From an uncultured Prevotella sp. (lineage in GTDB: Bacteria; Bacteroidota; Bacteroidia; Bacteroidales; Bacteroidaceae): 64,000 nt of DNA. The notes under the pieces are model-generated. The model did no database searches and had not been told where the DNA came from. It worked only from the letters and a program-made list of their open reading frames with translations. Below, one piece after another: positions 1-8,647 of this stretch (its first letter is position 1; each line of letters begins with the position of its first letter). The position numbers and the translations under genes are program-made. The DNA is taken from contig CALUFA010000001.1 of assembly GCA_944319795.1 (NCBI GenBank), forward strand, positions 112,381 through 176,380. Direction: 5' to 3'.

Positions 1-355
1 ACGCAGCATGGCCGGAACCGATGCCGACAGATGGTTTAAATTGTCTGCTACGGAGAAGAGGAGCAAGCTCGACTCGCTCGGAGTTGACGCTCCCGAGATT
101 GTGCCTACGCAGGAAATGCGCCAGGAAGCATTCGACAACTGGGAAACCACCGACGACCACGGAATGCACCTTTACGGCATAGCCAAGGACAAGAACGGCA
201 AGCAGTTCTATATGGTTAAGAACTCTTGGGGAGAGTATGGCGATTATAAGGGAACATGGTACATGAGCAAGAACTTCGTAGCTTACAAGACTATGAACTT
301 CATGGTTAATAAGAACGCCATACCTAAGGACATTAGGAAAAAATTAGGAATCTGA
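1..355 (+). CDS. pepC: Aminopeptidase C / bleomycin hydrolase-like C1B peptidase, C-terminal fragment
   Basis: This is the last ~117 codons of a papain-fold C1B cysteine peptidase, a family of cytosolic aminopeptidases. The frame is open to the left edge, so the start and the catalytic Cys lie outside the window. The other two active-site residues are visible: the His in DHGMHLYGIA and the Asn in MVKNSWGEYGDYKG. The C-terminus (NAIPKDIRKKLGI) is typical of the family's conserved tail. The ATG at base 8 is probably an internal Met. A strong stem-loop terminator follows 18 nt after the stop. Confidence 0.85.
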   Translation, partial: RSMAGTDADRWFKLSATEKRSKLDSLGVDAPEIVPTQEMRQEAFDNWETTDDHGMHLYGIAKDKNGKQFYMVKNSWGEYGDYKGTWYMSKNFVAYKTMNFMVNKNAIPKDIRKKLGI

Positions 356-372
356 TTATAATTAATCTAACC

Positions 373-414
373 AAGCGGGTTGCAGGTCTGTAAAGTCTGT
401 AACCCGCTTTTTAT
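373..414 (+). terminator. Rho-independent terminator after pepC
   Basis: A 9-bp stem (AAGCGGGTT pairing with AACCCGCTT) encloses a 19-nt loop and runs straight into a T-rich tract. It is well placed to end the peptidase transcript. Confidence 0.8.
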
Positions 415-596
415 TTGATTTAGTTTATTAAAGTGAAATTCTGAATTTTCTTGCATAAAATCACCTTTTTCTTGTTTTTTATTTGTAATTTTACACGCTC
501 TTTATTCCATTTGTAAGCCGGCATGTGCAATCTGCCGTGCTAAAAGCGGCTTGTCGGGGATAAGGATTTGGATAAGAAAAAATAAAAAACGATATA

Positions 597-2327
597 ATGC
601 ATTTCAAATGGAATTACGAAAAACCGACATCAGAACAAACACAGACGGCTGAAGAACTCGGCTTGAAATTGGGCATCAGCCCTATTCTTGCCGGCATATT
701 GATTAAGCGCGGGGTGGCTACCGAGTCGGCTGCCAAACGTTTTTTCCGCCCTCAATTGAACGACCTGATCAACCCGTTCTTAATGAAAGACATGGACGTG
801 GCTGTCGATAGGTTGAACGATGCTATGGGGCGGAAAGAGCGTATCATGGTATATGGCGACTATGATGTTGACGGATGTACGGCTGTTGCATTGGTCTATA
901 AGTTCCTGCAACAATTTTATTCAAACATAGATTATTACATACCCGACCGTTACGACGAAGGGTATGGGGTAAGTTATAAGGGAATAGAATACGCCCACAA
1001 AACAGGGGTGAAGCTGATAATCATTCTTGATTGCGGCATCAAGGCAATGAATGAGATTGCCTATGCCAAAAGCCTCGGTATTGATTTCATTATTTGCGAC
1101 CATCATGTTCCAGATGAAGAGATGCCCCAGGCGGTTGCGATACTTAATCCAAAACGTGAAGACGACTCTTACCCTTTCAAGCATTTATGCGGTTGCGGGG
1201 TCGGTTTCAAGTTCATGCAGGCTTTCGCAAAGAACAATGGCATCCCGTTTTCACGTCTCATCCCGTTGCTTGACTTATGCGCTGTAAGCATCGCCGCCGA
1301 CATCGTTCCCGTTGTCGACGAGAACCGGATACTGGCTTTTCACGGATTGAAACAGCTTAACCAGAATCCGAGTATCGGGCTGAAGGCCATAATCGATATT
1401 TGCGGACTAAGCGGAAGAACCTTGACAATGAGCGACATAGTCTTTAAGATAGGTCCTCGCATCAATGCTTCGGGACGAATGGAAAATGGTCGTGAGAGTG
1501 TTGACTTGCTTGTTGAAAAGGAACTCGGCAACGCTTTGAAGGAGGCAAAGCATATAAATGAATACAACGAACAGCGCAAGGACATAGACAAGCAGATGAC
1601 GGAAGAGGCCAACCAGATTATTTCAAAGATTGAAAGCCAAAAGCGTCATTCGAGCATTGTACTTTATGATGACAAATGGAAAAAAGGCGTTATCGGCATA
1701 GTTGCTTCACGGCTTACCGAGATATACATCCGTCCTACGATAGTGCTTACCCGTGACAAGGATTTGGCCACAGGGTCGGCTCGTAGCGTTACGGGGTTTG
1801 ACGTGTATTCGGCTATAAAGAGTTGCCGCGACCTTCTTATTAATTTTGGCGGACACACTTATGCAGCCGGCCTGACGTTGAAGTGGAAAGACGTGCCGGA
1901 GTTCCGCCGTCGTTTCCAAAAATATGTTGACGAGCACATACAACCTGAACAAACCGAGGCGATATTGAACATAGACTCGATGATTGATTTCAAGGATATT
2001 ACGCGTAAGTTGCATGCTGATTTGAGAAAATTCGGCCCGTTCGGGCCTATGAATCCCAAACCGTTGTTCTGCACCACGGAAGTTTATGATTTTGGAACAA
2101 GTAAGGTTGTAGGAAGGGAGCAGGAACATATCAAACTCGAGCTTGTTGATTCTAAATCGAATAATGTAATGAACGGCATAGCTTTCGGCCAAAGCGGTTC
2201 GGCAAGATACATAAAGTCTAAGCGGAGTTTTGATATTGCTTATACGATTGAAGATAACGCATTCAAACATAATGGCATACAATTGCAGATAGAAGACATC
2301 AGGCCGTCGGAAGAAAACTGCAACTAA
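597..2327 (+). CDS. recJ: Single-stranded-DNA-specific exonuclease RecJ
   Basis: 5'-3' ssDNA exonuclease used in recombination, mismatch and base-excision repair. At 576 aa it has the usual RecJ length. DHH phosphoesterase motifs appear in order: VYGDYDVDG (D88, D90, D92), ILDCG (D145) and CDHH (168-170). The DHHA1 motifs GPRINASGRM (286-295) and GGHTYAAG (418-425) follow, then a C-terminal OB-type region. Family-specific Mn-binding Asp and His residues are all present. recQ starts 77 nt downstream on the same strand; RecJ and RecQ act together at stalled forks in characterised bacteria, so the pairing is functionally sensible. Confidence 0.96.
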   Translation: MHFKWNYEKPTSEQTQTAEELGLKLGISPILAGILIKRGVATESAAKRFFRPQLNDLINPFLMKDMDVAVDRLNDAMGRKERIMVYGDYDVDGCTAVALVYKFLQQFYSNIDYYIPDRYDEGYGVSYKGIEYAHKTGVKLIIILDCGIKAMNEIAYAKSLGIDFIICDHHVPDEEMPQAVAILNPKREDDSYPFKHLCGCGVGFKFMQAFAKNNGIPFSRLIPLLDLCAVSIAADIVPVVDENRILAFHGLKQLNQNPSIGLKAIIDICGLSGRTLTMSDIVFKIGPRINASGRMENGRESVDLLVEKELGNALKEAKHINEYNEQRKDIDKQMTEEANQIISKIESQKRHSSIVLYDDKWKKGVIGIVASRLTEIYIRPTIVLTRDKDLATGSARSVTGFDVYSAIKSCRDLLINFGGHTYAAGLTLKWKDVPEFRRRFQKYVDEHIQPEQTEAILNIDSMIDFKDITRKLHADLRKFGPFGPMNPKPLFCTTEVYDFGTSKVVGREQEHIKLELVDSKSNNVMNGIAFGQSGSARYIKSKRSFDIAYTIEDNAFKHNGIQLQIEDIRPSEENCN

Positions 2328-2404
2328 TGCTGTTATTCCGAGAGTTTAGATGTATTGCTTTATTGCAATGTTCAAATATGTGAAATTTACTTGAAGAGTA
2401 ACAA

Positions 2405-4312
2405 ATGTCTCCCGTTATGGATAAATGTCTTGAGCTTCTTCGCAAATATTGGGGATATGATGGTTTACGTGGAATACAGCGTGAAATTATCGACAGCATT
2501 TGTAGCGGACGCGATACGCTTGGACTGATGCCGACAGGTGGCGGCAAATCGATAACTTTCCAAGTTCCGGCGTTGTTGTGTGAAGGCGTGTGCATTGTCA
2601 TTACTCCGCTTATTGCGTTGATGAAAGACCAAGTCGGCCATCTTCGTGAGCGTGGAATAAAAGCTGAAGCAATTTACTCCGGAATGACCCGTTCCGATGT
2701 TTTAACTACTCTGGAGAATGCAATATTCGGCGGTGTGAAAATCCTTTACGTGTCTCCTGAAAGGCTTTCATCCGAGCTTTTCATAAAAAAGCTCAGTCAC
2801 ATGAAGGTTAGTTTCATAACCGTAGACGAAGCTCATTGTATCAGTCAATGGGGATATGACTTCCGTCCGTCATACTTAAAAATTGTTGACATCAGGCGGA
2901 TACATCCTACAGCTCCAATACTTGCGCTTACTGCAACGGCAACGCCGAAGGTGGTCGACGACATTCAAAATCGCCTCGGTTTTAAGGAAAAGAATGTTTT
3001 CCGTATGAGTTTTGAGCGCAAGAACCTTGCTTACATCGTGAAAAAGGTAAGTGATAAGGAGCGTGAGGTGTTGCGTCTTCTCGGTGAGACAGACGGTTCG
3101 GCCATCGTATATGTAAGAAGCCGTAAACGGACTAAGGAAATATCCCAGATGCTAAACCAAGCAGGCATGAGTTCAACTTTTTACAATGCCGGGCTTGAAG
3201 ATGCTATAAGGACGACCCGTCAAAAAGAATGGCAAGAGGATAAAGTCCGTATAATGGTAGCCACCAATGCTTTCGGGATGGGTATTGACAAACCTGATGT
3301 ACGCCTTGTAATACACTTTGATTGTCCTGATTCGATTGAGGCATACTTTCAGGAAGCAGGACGTGCGGGGCGCGACGGTAATCCTTCGCGCGCAGTTTTA
3401 TTGTTCGACGGCAACGATAAGTCGAAACTAAAGCGTAGGATAAGCGAAACTTTCCCTGACAAGGACGACATACGCCAAGTGTACGAGCATCTTGCTTATT
3501 TCTACCAGATAGCTATGGGTAGTGGGGGTGGATGCCGTTTTGAGTTTAATATCGACAAGTTCTGCATGTATTTCCATCACTTCCCGATACCCGTTAATTC
3601 GGCATTGAAGATACTTTCACGCGCCGGATACATTGAATACGAAAACGACCGTGAGAACATGGCGCAATTGACAATGCTCCTTCGGCGTGAGGACTTGTAT
3701 AGGTTGGAAGGTTTGGACGAGCATGAGAACGCTGTTGTAATAGCGCTTTTGAGGAATTATGGAGGCTTGTTTTCCGACTATTGTTACATCGACGAAAGTC
3801 TTATAGCCATGCAGGCTGGGATAAGCAAGGAGGATACTTATGGAATACTGAAAGACTTGAGCCGGCGCCGCATTTTGCACTTCATACCCCGTAAGCAGAT
3901 TCCGCATGTTAAATATACGCAGAGTAGGGTAGAGGCTGATTTGTTGGTTTTCAGTAAAGATATTTACGACGACCGCAAAAAGGAATACGAAGAACGCATA
4001 AACTCAATCATAAATTATGCCGAGAATAATGATATATGCCGCAGCCGCCAGTTGTTGAGATATTTCGGAGAAGAACGGTCGGTTGATTGCGACCAGTGTG
4101 ATGTTTGCATAAACCATAACATGGAAGCGCCAACGAATTTTGAATTAAGCAACGCGGAAGAGGAGATAATGCGTTTATTGGCCGACGGTTGCCAACATAG
4201 CGTGTCAGAACTGGCTGCCATCCGCATGGATTCTTCCGTTTTGAACGAGACCATTGAATACATGATAAGCGAAGAAAAAGTTTTTGTCAGGGACGGCATG
4301 ATAAGCCTGTGA
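2405..4312 (+). CDS. recQ: ATP-dependent DNA helicase RecQ
   Basis: 3'-5' superfamily 2 helicase of recombination and fork repair. At 635 aa it carries Walker A TGGGKS (44-49), DEAHCISQWGYDF (141 onward), the helicase C motif EAGRAGRDG, and a RecQ-Ct zinc site whose cysteines are seen in DICRSRQLL...DCDQCDVC. A short winged-helix/HRDC-like tail follows to residue 635. An in-frame ATG four codons later is an alternative start. It lies 77 nt after recJ and converges on uvrD. Confidence 0.96.
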   Translation: MSPVMDKCLELLRKYWGYDGLRGIQREIIDSICSGRDTLGLMPTGGGKSITFQVPALLCEGVCIVITPLIALMKDQVGHLRERGIKAEAIYSGMTRSDVLTTLENAIFGGVKILYVSPERLSSELFIKKLSHMKVSFITVDEAHCISQWGYDFRPSYLKIVDIRRIHPTAPILALTATATPKVVDDIQNRLGFKEKNVFRMSFERKNLAYIVKKVSDKEREVLRLLGETDGSAIVYVRSRKRTKEISQMLNQAGMSSTFYNAGLEDAIRTTRQKEWQEDKVRIMVATNAFGMGIDKPDVRLVIHFDCPDSIEAYFQEAGRAGRDGNPSRAVLLFDGNDKSKLKRRISETFPDKDDIRQVYEHLAYFYQIAMGSGGGCRFEFNIDKFCMYFHHFPIPVNSALKILSRAGYIEYENDRENMAQLTMLLRREDLYRLEGLDEHENAVVIALLRNYGGLFSDYCYIDESLIAMQAGISKEDTYGILKDLSRRRILHFIPRKQIPHVKYTQSRVEADLLVFSKDIYDDRKKEYEERINSIINYAENNDICRSRQLLRYFGEERSVDCDQCDVCINHNMEAPTNFELSNAEEEIMRLLADGCQHSVSELAAIRMDSSVLNETIEYMISEEKVFVRDGMISL

Positions 4313-4367
4313 CTTTACTGTTGCCAAGTACTTACATGCCATCCGCCTGCTGCCATGTAAACCGGTA

Positions 4368-6743
4368 TTATTTTACGACCTTGAATCTTGCGAACTTTAC
4401 GAGTAGTTGTTTTGTTCCTGCGTTCTCAAATTGTACGGTTGCTTTAAGGTTCTCGCCCGCGCCTTCGAGCCTAATGACCTTTCCCATACCGAAACGTTCA
4501 TGCTCAATCACGCAATCTTCTTTAAGTCCGGCCATAGCCGAATTTTCTGAATGGCTGATAGTTTTGTTGCTACGGCTGTTGCCGGCAGACAGATTATACA
4601 ATCGTTTAAATCGTGGAGAGAACGTTTCGTTGACGGCGCTTTCTTCATTATGTGGTACTTCCCGCATTTTCGGATCGGCCTTGAACTGCGATGCAACCGG
4701 GTTCCTGTTTTGCAAGAATCCTGATTTGCGGAAATCAGAATCCATTGGCCGGCTGTTTGCGCTGAAACCGCTTGTGCCGTCAGTCTTTATCAGATTCGGA
4801 TTTATGTCGTTCAGGAAACGGCTTGGCGTTTGGAACTCCATTCGTCCATACCTGTACCGGCTTTTAGCGTATGTCAGTATGCAGTGGCGTTCGGCACGGG
4901 TGATTGCCACATAGAACAAACGGCGTTCTTCTTCAATTTCACGTTTGCTGTTCGTTGACATCAAGCTGGGGAAGATGTTCTCTTCAAGGCCGACGATGAA
5001 AACCGTCGGAAATTCAAGTCCCTTAGCGCTGTGGATAGTCATTAGCGAAACACGGCTTGAATCGTCGTCGTCGGTGTCGCTTTCTATGTCCGTTTGTAAA
5101 GATACCTCTTTAAGGAAGTCTGCAAGGCCGGTCTCATGCGGCCGTCCTTCTTCTTTACGGCTTTCAACGAAATCTTGGATACTGCCGAAAAGCTCTTCAA
5201 GGTTTTCCTGCCGTGAAAGGTTCTCAGGTGAATTGTCGGTGTAAATGTCGGCAGATATTCCGCTCGTTTTCGCCAATTCCACGCTCAACGTGTATGCGTC
5301 GGCTGTGATAAGTTTGTCGATAAATCCAAGTATGAGCTGTTTGAAGTCTTCTATTTTCTTTAATGTAGCTTTGCTGACGGAAAGTCCGTAGCGTTCAGGT
5401 TCACAGATGACACGCCACAGGCTCACTTCCTTTGCTGATGCAAGGCCGACGATTTTTGTAACGGTAGTGTCGCCGATTCCGCGCTTTGGATAGTTTATTA
5501 TGCGCTTGAACGCCTCTTCGTCGTCAGGGTTCACTACCATGCGGAAATAGGCAATGACGTCTTTTATTTCTTTCCGCTGGTAAAAGCTCAGTCCGCCGTA
5601 TATCTTATACGGTATGCTTGCCTTTCGCATCGCTTCCTCAAAGCTCCTGCTTTGCGAGTTTGTACGGTACAACACGGCGAAATCGCCGTATCCGCAATGC
5701 TCTGACTTCCGTATGCGCTTAATTTCGTTGCACACTATGAGAGCTTCTTCCTTGTCGCTGTATGCAGCCTTGAGCGTAAGTTTCTCTCCCTTGTCGTTCT
5801 TACTGAATACGTCCTTGGGGATTTGTCTTTCATTGTGGCGGATAAGGCTGTTGGCCGCTTGTACGATGCTTTGCGTGCTGCGGTAGTTTTGCTCAAGTTT
5901 GAACAGCTGTGTGCCGGGGAATTGCTTTTGGAAGTTCAAAATGTTGTCGATATTTGCTCCGCGGAAAGCGTATATGCTTTGTGCGTCGTCGCCGACGGCG
6001 CACACCCTGAGATTTTCTTTCGACAGTTGCCAAACGATTTTTTGTTGGACGTGGTTAGTGTCTTGGTATTCGTCTACGAGGATGTATTTAAACCTGTCGG
6101 CATATTTCAGGCGTATGTCTTCATTGTTGTTGAATAATGCGTATGTGTTTGTCAGCAAATCGTCGAAATCCATTGCGTTCGCTTTCCTGCATCTTTCGCA
6201 ATAGGCCGAGTACACGCTAAGCATCGACGGCATGTGCTGCTCCTTGTCGCGCGTCATAAGGTTCTCCGTTAGTGCGTATTCAGCCGGCAAGATGAGATGG
6301 TTTTTAGCCATGCTTATCCTTGAACTTATCGTCGAAGGCTTATATATCTTGTCGTCGAGCTGCATTTCCTTGATTATCGCCTTTATAAGACTACGCGAGT
6401 CGCCTTCGTCGTAAATGGTAAAGTTCGGCGCATACCCTAATACGGCAGCCTCAACCCGGAGTATCCTTGAAAATACGCTGTGGAACGTACCCATGTTGAG
6501 TTTCCGTGCCATGTCTTGGCCGACAAGCGCGCCTATGCGCTGTTTCATTTCGTTGGCGGCCTTGTTGGTGAACGTCAGCGCAAGTATGTTCCACGGCTTT
6601 ACGCCTTGGCTTAACAGGTAAGCTATCTTATATGTAAGTACGCGCGTCTTGCCCGAACCGGCTCCGGCTATGACCAATGCCGGGCCGTCGCAATATTCGA
6701 CTGCCTTGCGCTGACTATCGTTCAATTGGTTTAAAAACTCCAT
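4368..6743 (-). CDS. uvrD: UvrD/PcrA-type 3'-5' DNA helicase
   Basis: Superfamily 1A helicase for excision repair and for removing RecA or stalled complexes. At 791 aa the motifs run in order: Q-motif LNDSQRKAV, Walker A AGAGSGKT (26-33), LVDEYQDTN, EQNYRST, MTIHSAKGLEFP and YVAITRAER. The C-terminal ~60 residues form a PcrA-like small domain (ERFGMGKVIRLEGAG). The 3' end faces recQ across a 55-nt gap containing a weak TTACATG/CATGTAA stem. Its promoter lies in an unusual inverted-repeat element (6763-6864). Confidence 0.95.
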   Translation of the reverse strand: MEFLNQLNDSQRKAVEYCDGPALVIAGAGSGKTRVLTYKIAYLLSQGVKPWNILALTFTNKAANEMKQRIGALVGQDMARKLNMGTFHSVFSRILRVEAAVLGYAPNFTIYDEGDSRSLIKAIIKEMQLDDKIYKPSTISSRISMAKNHLILPAEYALTENLMTRDKEQHMPSMLSVYSAYCERCRKANAMDFDDLLTNTYALFNNNEDIRLKYADRFKYILVDEYQDTNHVQQKIVWQLSKENLRVCAVGDDAQSIYAFRGANIDNILNFQKQFPGTQLFKLEQNYRSTQSIVQAANSLIRHNERQIPKDVFSKNDKGEKLTLKAAYSDKEEALIVCNEIKRIRKSEHCGYGDFAVLYRTNSQSRSFEEAMRKASIPYKIYGGLSFYQRKEIKDVIAYFRMVVNPDDEEAFKRIINYPKRGIGDTTVTKIVGLASAKEVSLWRVICEPERYGLSVSKATLKKIEDFKQLILGFIDKLITADAYTLSVELAKTSGISADIYTDNSPENLSRQENLEELFGSIQDFVESRKEEGRPHETGLADFLKEVSLQTDIESDTDDDDSSRVSLMTIHSAKGLEFPTVFIVGLEENIFPSLMSTNSKREIEEERRLFYVAITRAERHCILTYAKSRYRYGRMEFQTPSRFLNDINPNLIKTDGTSGFSANSRPMDSDFRKSGFLQNRNPVASQFKADPKMREVPHNEESAVNETFSPRFKRLYNLSAGNSRSNKTISHSENSAMAGLKEDCVIEHERFGMGKVIRLEGAGENLKATVQFENAGTKQLLVKFARFKVVK

Positions 6744-6762
6744 TTAATTGTGTTCTAACTGA

Positions 6763-6864
6763 GGATTGAGGGTCGGAAACGGGAAATTATGATTACCATT
6801 GTCGGCATTATCCATATTTCCGCCGCAAAAGTAATCATAATTTCCCGTTCCCGACCCTTAATCC
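6763..6864 (-). repeat. 34-bp inverted repeat with 34-nt interior at the uvrD promoter
   Basis: The left arm (6763-6796) and right arm (6831-6864) are complementary at 32 of 34 positions. The interior (6797-6830) is exactly 34 nt. On the minus strand the -7 box TACTTTTG (6826-6833) straddles the arm boundary and faces uvrD. The uvrD 5' leader would therefore contain the other arm. A related element with the same interior length sits upstream of the AddA-like gene (26990-27063). Confidence 0.85.
6826..6833 (-). promoter_or_regulatory. -7 box for uvrD
   Basis: TACTTTTG matches the Bacteroidales TAnnTTTG -7 consensus, read on the minus strand. No clear TTG is present at -33. The predicted start is near 6819, giving a leader of about 75 nt. 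Confidence 0.6.
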
Positions 6865-6889
6865 TTGATTATCCTTTCGTCAATTTTAA

Positions 6890-7627
6890 TTATTTCCGAT
6901 AGACTCCGCCCGACGATGTTTTCGGGTCGTAATCTTCGCCTTCTTTGGGGAACGACGGTATGAATTTCATTTGGCGTTCAATCTGCCTTTTGCGTTTCTG
7001 CATGTACGCGCTCGGATTCTTTGAGCTGAACCGTAATGGGTTAGGCAGCGTGGCGGCAATCAGCGCACATTCGTCGCGGAACAGTTCGGATGCCTTTTTG
7101 CCGAAGTTGTCTTGGGCGACGGCCTCAACGCCGTATATGCCCGGCCCCATTTCTATTGAGTTCAAGTAAACTTCCATTATCCTTTGCTTGCTCCACATGA
7201 ATTCAATCAGCACCGTGAAGTAAGCCTCGAGGCCCTTTCTTACCCACGAACGCCCTGGCCACAAGAATACGTTTTTTGCCGTTTGTTGTGATATTGTGCT
7301 GCCTCCCCTTATCTTTTTGCCCTGCATGTTGCTTTTTGCCGCCTTTTCAATCGCCTTGTAATCGAATCCGTGGTGGAGCAGGAAGCGCTGGTCTTCGCTT
7401 GCCATTACGGCGACGGGCATGTGGCGCGAGATTTCCTCAAGCGGCACCCAATGGTGGTGCATCTTAAGACGTTCGCCTTTTGACGCCTGTTCGGCGCAGC
7501 GTATGAACATCAATGGGGTGAAGTATACGGGGATGAACCTTAAAGCTACAACAGCAAGAATGGTGGAGCCGAAAAAGGCTACCACCATCCAACGTATGAT
7601 GCGTCCAATGATATTAAGTCTTATCAT
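6890..7627 (-). CDS. mtgA: Monofunctional peptidoglycan glycosyltransferase
   Basis: Polymerises lipid II glycan strands at the outer face of the inner membrane (GT51 family). At 245 aa it has one N-terminal membrane anchor (about residues 13-35). GT51 motifs: ASEDQRF with catalytic Glu78, RGGSTISQQTAKN (107-119) and KQRIMEVYLNSIEMG (147-161). There is no transpeptidase domain, which separates it from class A PBPs. It begins 24 nt after the OmpA-type lipoprotein gene ends, so the two may share a transcript. Confidence 0.93.
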   Translation of the reverse strand: MIRLNIIGRIIRWMVVAFFGSTILAVVALRFIPVYFTPLMFIRCAEQASKGERLKMHHHWVPLEEISRHMPVAVMASEDQRFLLHHGFDYKAIEKAAKSNMQGKKIRGGSTISQQTAKNVFLWPGRSWVRKGLEAYFTVLIEFMWSKQRIMEVYLNSIEMGPGIYGVEAVAQDNFGKKASELFRDECALIAATLPNPLRFSSKNPSAYMQKRKRQIERQMKFIPSFPKEGEDYDPKTSSGGVYRK

Positions 7628-7651
7628 TTCTGCTTAATGTCAGTGGAAAGG

Positions 7652-8329
7652 TTATTGCAGGGTTCCGCTGTTTGCGGCGTTTATCATTTCCTCGCTTGCA
7701 TACAAGTAAACTTCCACGCGGCGGTTCTGCGCCTGTCCGGCCTTTGTCGAATTGTCGGCCACGGGGTTTGCCGAGCCGTATCCTTGCACTTTCTCAATCT
7801 GGCTTGAGCTAACTCCGCATGATTTCAGGTAGTTCGACACGGCTTCGGCACGTTGCTGGCTCAACGGTATGTTGATGCCGTCGTTTCCGGTCGAGTCCGT
7901 ATACCCCTGTATGTCTACGGAGCAATTGTTGTTGTTCTTCAATACGTTGGAGAACTTGGCAAGCTCGTTCTTAGATGCGGCATTGAGGTCGGCCTTGTTC
8001 AATGCGAACAATATGCCAGAGTCGAACGTAACCCTTACGGCCTTGAATCCGTTGGCGTCTGTTACTTCCTCGACCTTCGCGTCCTGCAATTGGGCTTCGG
8101 TCTCCGCCTTTACCTTGTCCATGTGCTTGCCTATGAGCGCGCCCGTTCCGGCTCCGACGGCTGCTCCGACGGCTGCTCCGACGGCCGTATTGCCGGCTAT
8201 CTTGCCTATTACGCCTCCGACGAACGTGCCTGCTCCGGCACCGACTAATGCACCTGTTCCCGTTTTAGTACTGCAACTGACAACCAAAGCGGCACATAAG
8301 CCTAATGCTATAACTTTTAACTTCTTCAT
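7652..8329 (-). CDS. OmpA-family peptidoglycan-binding lipoprotein with glycine-zipper segment
   Basis: Probably tethers the outer membrane to peptidoglycan. At 225 aa the signal peptide ends in the lipobox LVVSC (lipid-bearing Cys19). Residues ~25-68 are a Gly/Ala-rich glycine zipper (GALVGAGAG, then AVGAAVGAAVGAG). The C-terminal OmpA_C domain contains GYTDSTGND with Asp145 and, 15 residues on, Arg160, matching the diaminopimelate-binding Asp/Arg pair of the family. The zipper is encoded by a near-perfect 12-nt tandem repeat at 8151-8185. A good promoter lies upstream. Confidence 0.92.
   Translation of the reverse strand: MKKLKVIALGLCAALVVSCSTKTGTGALVGAGAGTFVGGVIGKIAGNTAVGAAVGAAVGAGTGALIGKHMDKVKAETEAQLQDAKVEEVTDANGFKAVRVTFDSGILFALNKADLNAASKNELAKFSNVLKNNNNCSVDIQGYTDSTGNDGINIPLSQQRAEAVSNYLKSCGVSSSQIEKVQGYGSANPVADNSTKAGQAQNRRVEVYLYASEEMINAANSGTLQ
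8151..8185 (-). repeat. 12-nt tandem repeat inside the lipoprotein gene
   Basis: GCTGCTCCGACG (plus-strand reading) occurs in nearly three copies and encodes repeated Ala-Val-Gly-Ala. The 12-nt unit keeps the frame, so slippage would lengthen or shorten the glycine zipper by four residues. Confidence 0.75.
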
Positions 8330-8365
8330 AATCTACTATGTTTTAACATGTTAATATTTCAACTA

Positions 8366-8399
8366 CAAAATTACGAAAATTCTTTTATCCTGCAACAAA
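8366..8399 (-). promoter_or_regulatory. Promoter of the OmpA-type lipoprotein gene
   Basis: Minus-strand reading: TTTGTTG near -33, 19 nt from the second TTG, then TAATTTTG (8366-8373). The spacing fits the Bacteroidales consensus and the start codon is 37 nt further on. Confidence 0.75.
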
Positions 8400-8547
8400 T
8401 CTGCAACTGTTTTTATCATAAAATTTCTTATTGCCGTTTTTTAGCCTGTGCAGGCTCGTCCGGAAGGTTTTAATCAGAACGGCGTTACGGCGTGCCGTAT
8501 GCCGTTGATTACCAGGATGTTACATCGTTAGGGACGATCAGGGCGCA

Positions 8548-8629
8548 GAAAGGCGGCATTTCACATTGCAAAAGGCCGTCTTTTGTCTGCTAAAAGGTTA
8601 CCTTTTACAATGTGAAATGCCGCCTTTTG
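8548..8629. repeat. Four-unit 22-nt palindromic array (copy 1)
   Basis: Four palindromic cores sit exactly 22 nt apart: the central dinucleotide after each A-tract is at 8552, 8574, 8596 and 8618. The third core, AAAAGGTTACCTTTT, is a perfect 7-bp palindrome around one base. Units 1 and 4 are exact reverse complements over about 20 nt, so the array can also fold as one long hairpin. It occupies most of the 318-nt gap between the feoAB 3' end and the lipoprotein promoter. Confidence 0.9.
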
Positions 8630-8647
8630 TAAGGCCGTGCGTCCCGC

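Noticed and set aside
6763-6864. Invertible (phase-variable) promoter at uvrD
   Set aside because: Inverted repeats flank a promoter edge, as in Bacteroides invertons, but a 34-nt interior is much shorter than known invertible segments and no recombinase gene is near. Reads spanning the locus in both orientations would reopen this.
8548-8629. Simple terminator of feoAB
   Set aside because: It lies downstream of feoAB and can fold, but the same 22-nt arrays occur in divergent gaps (24.5, 51.7, 58.3 kb) where no gene ends, so termination cannot be their general role.
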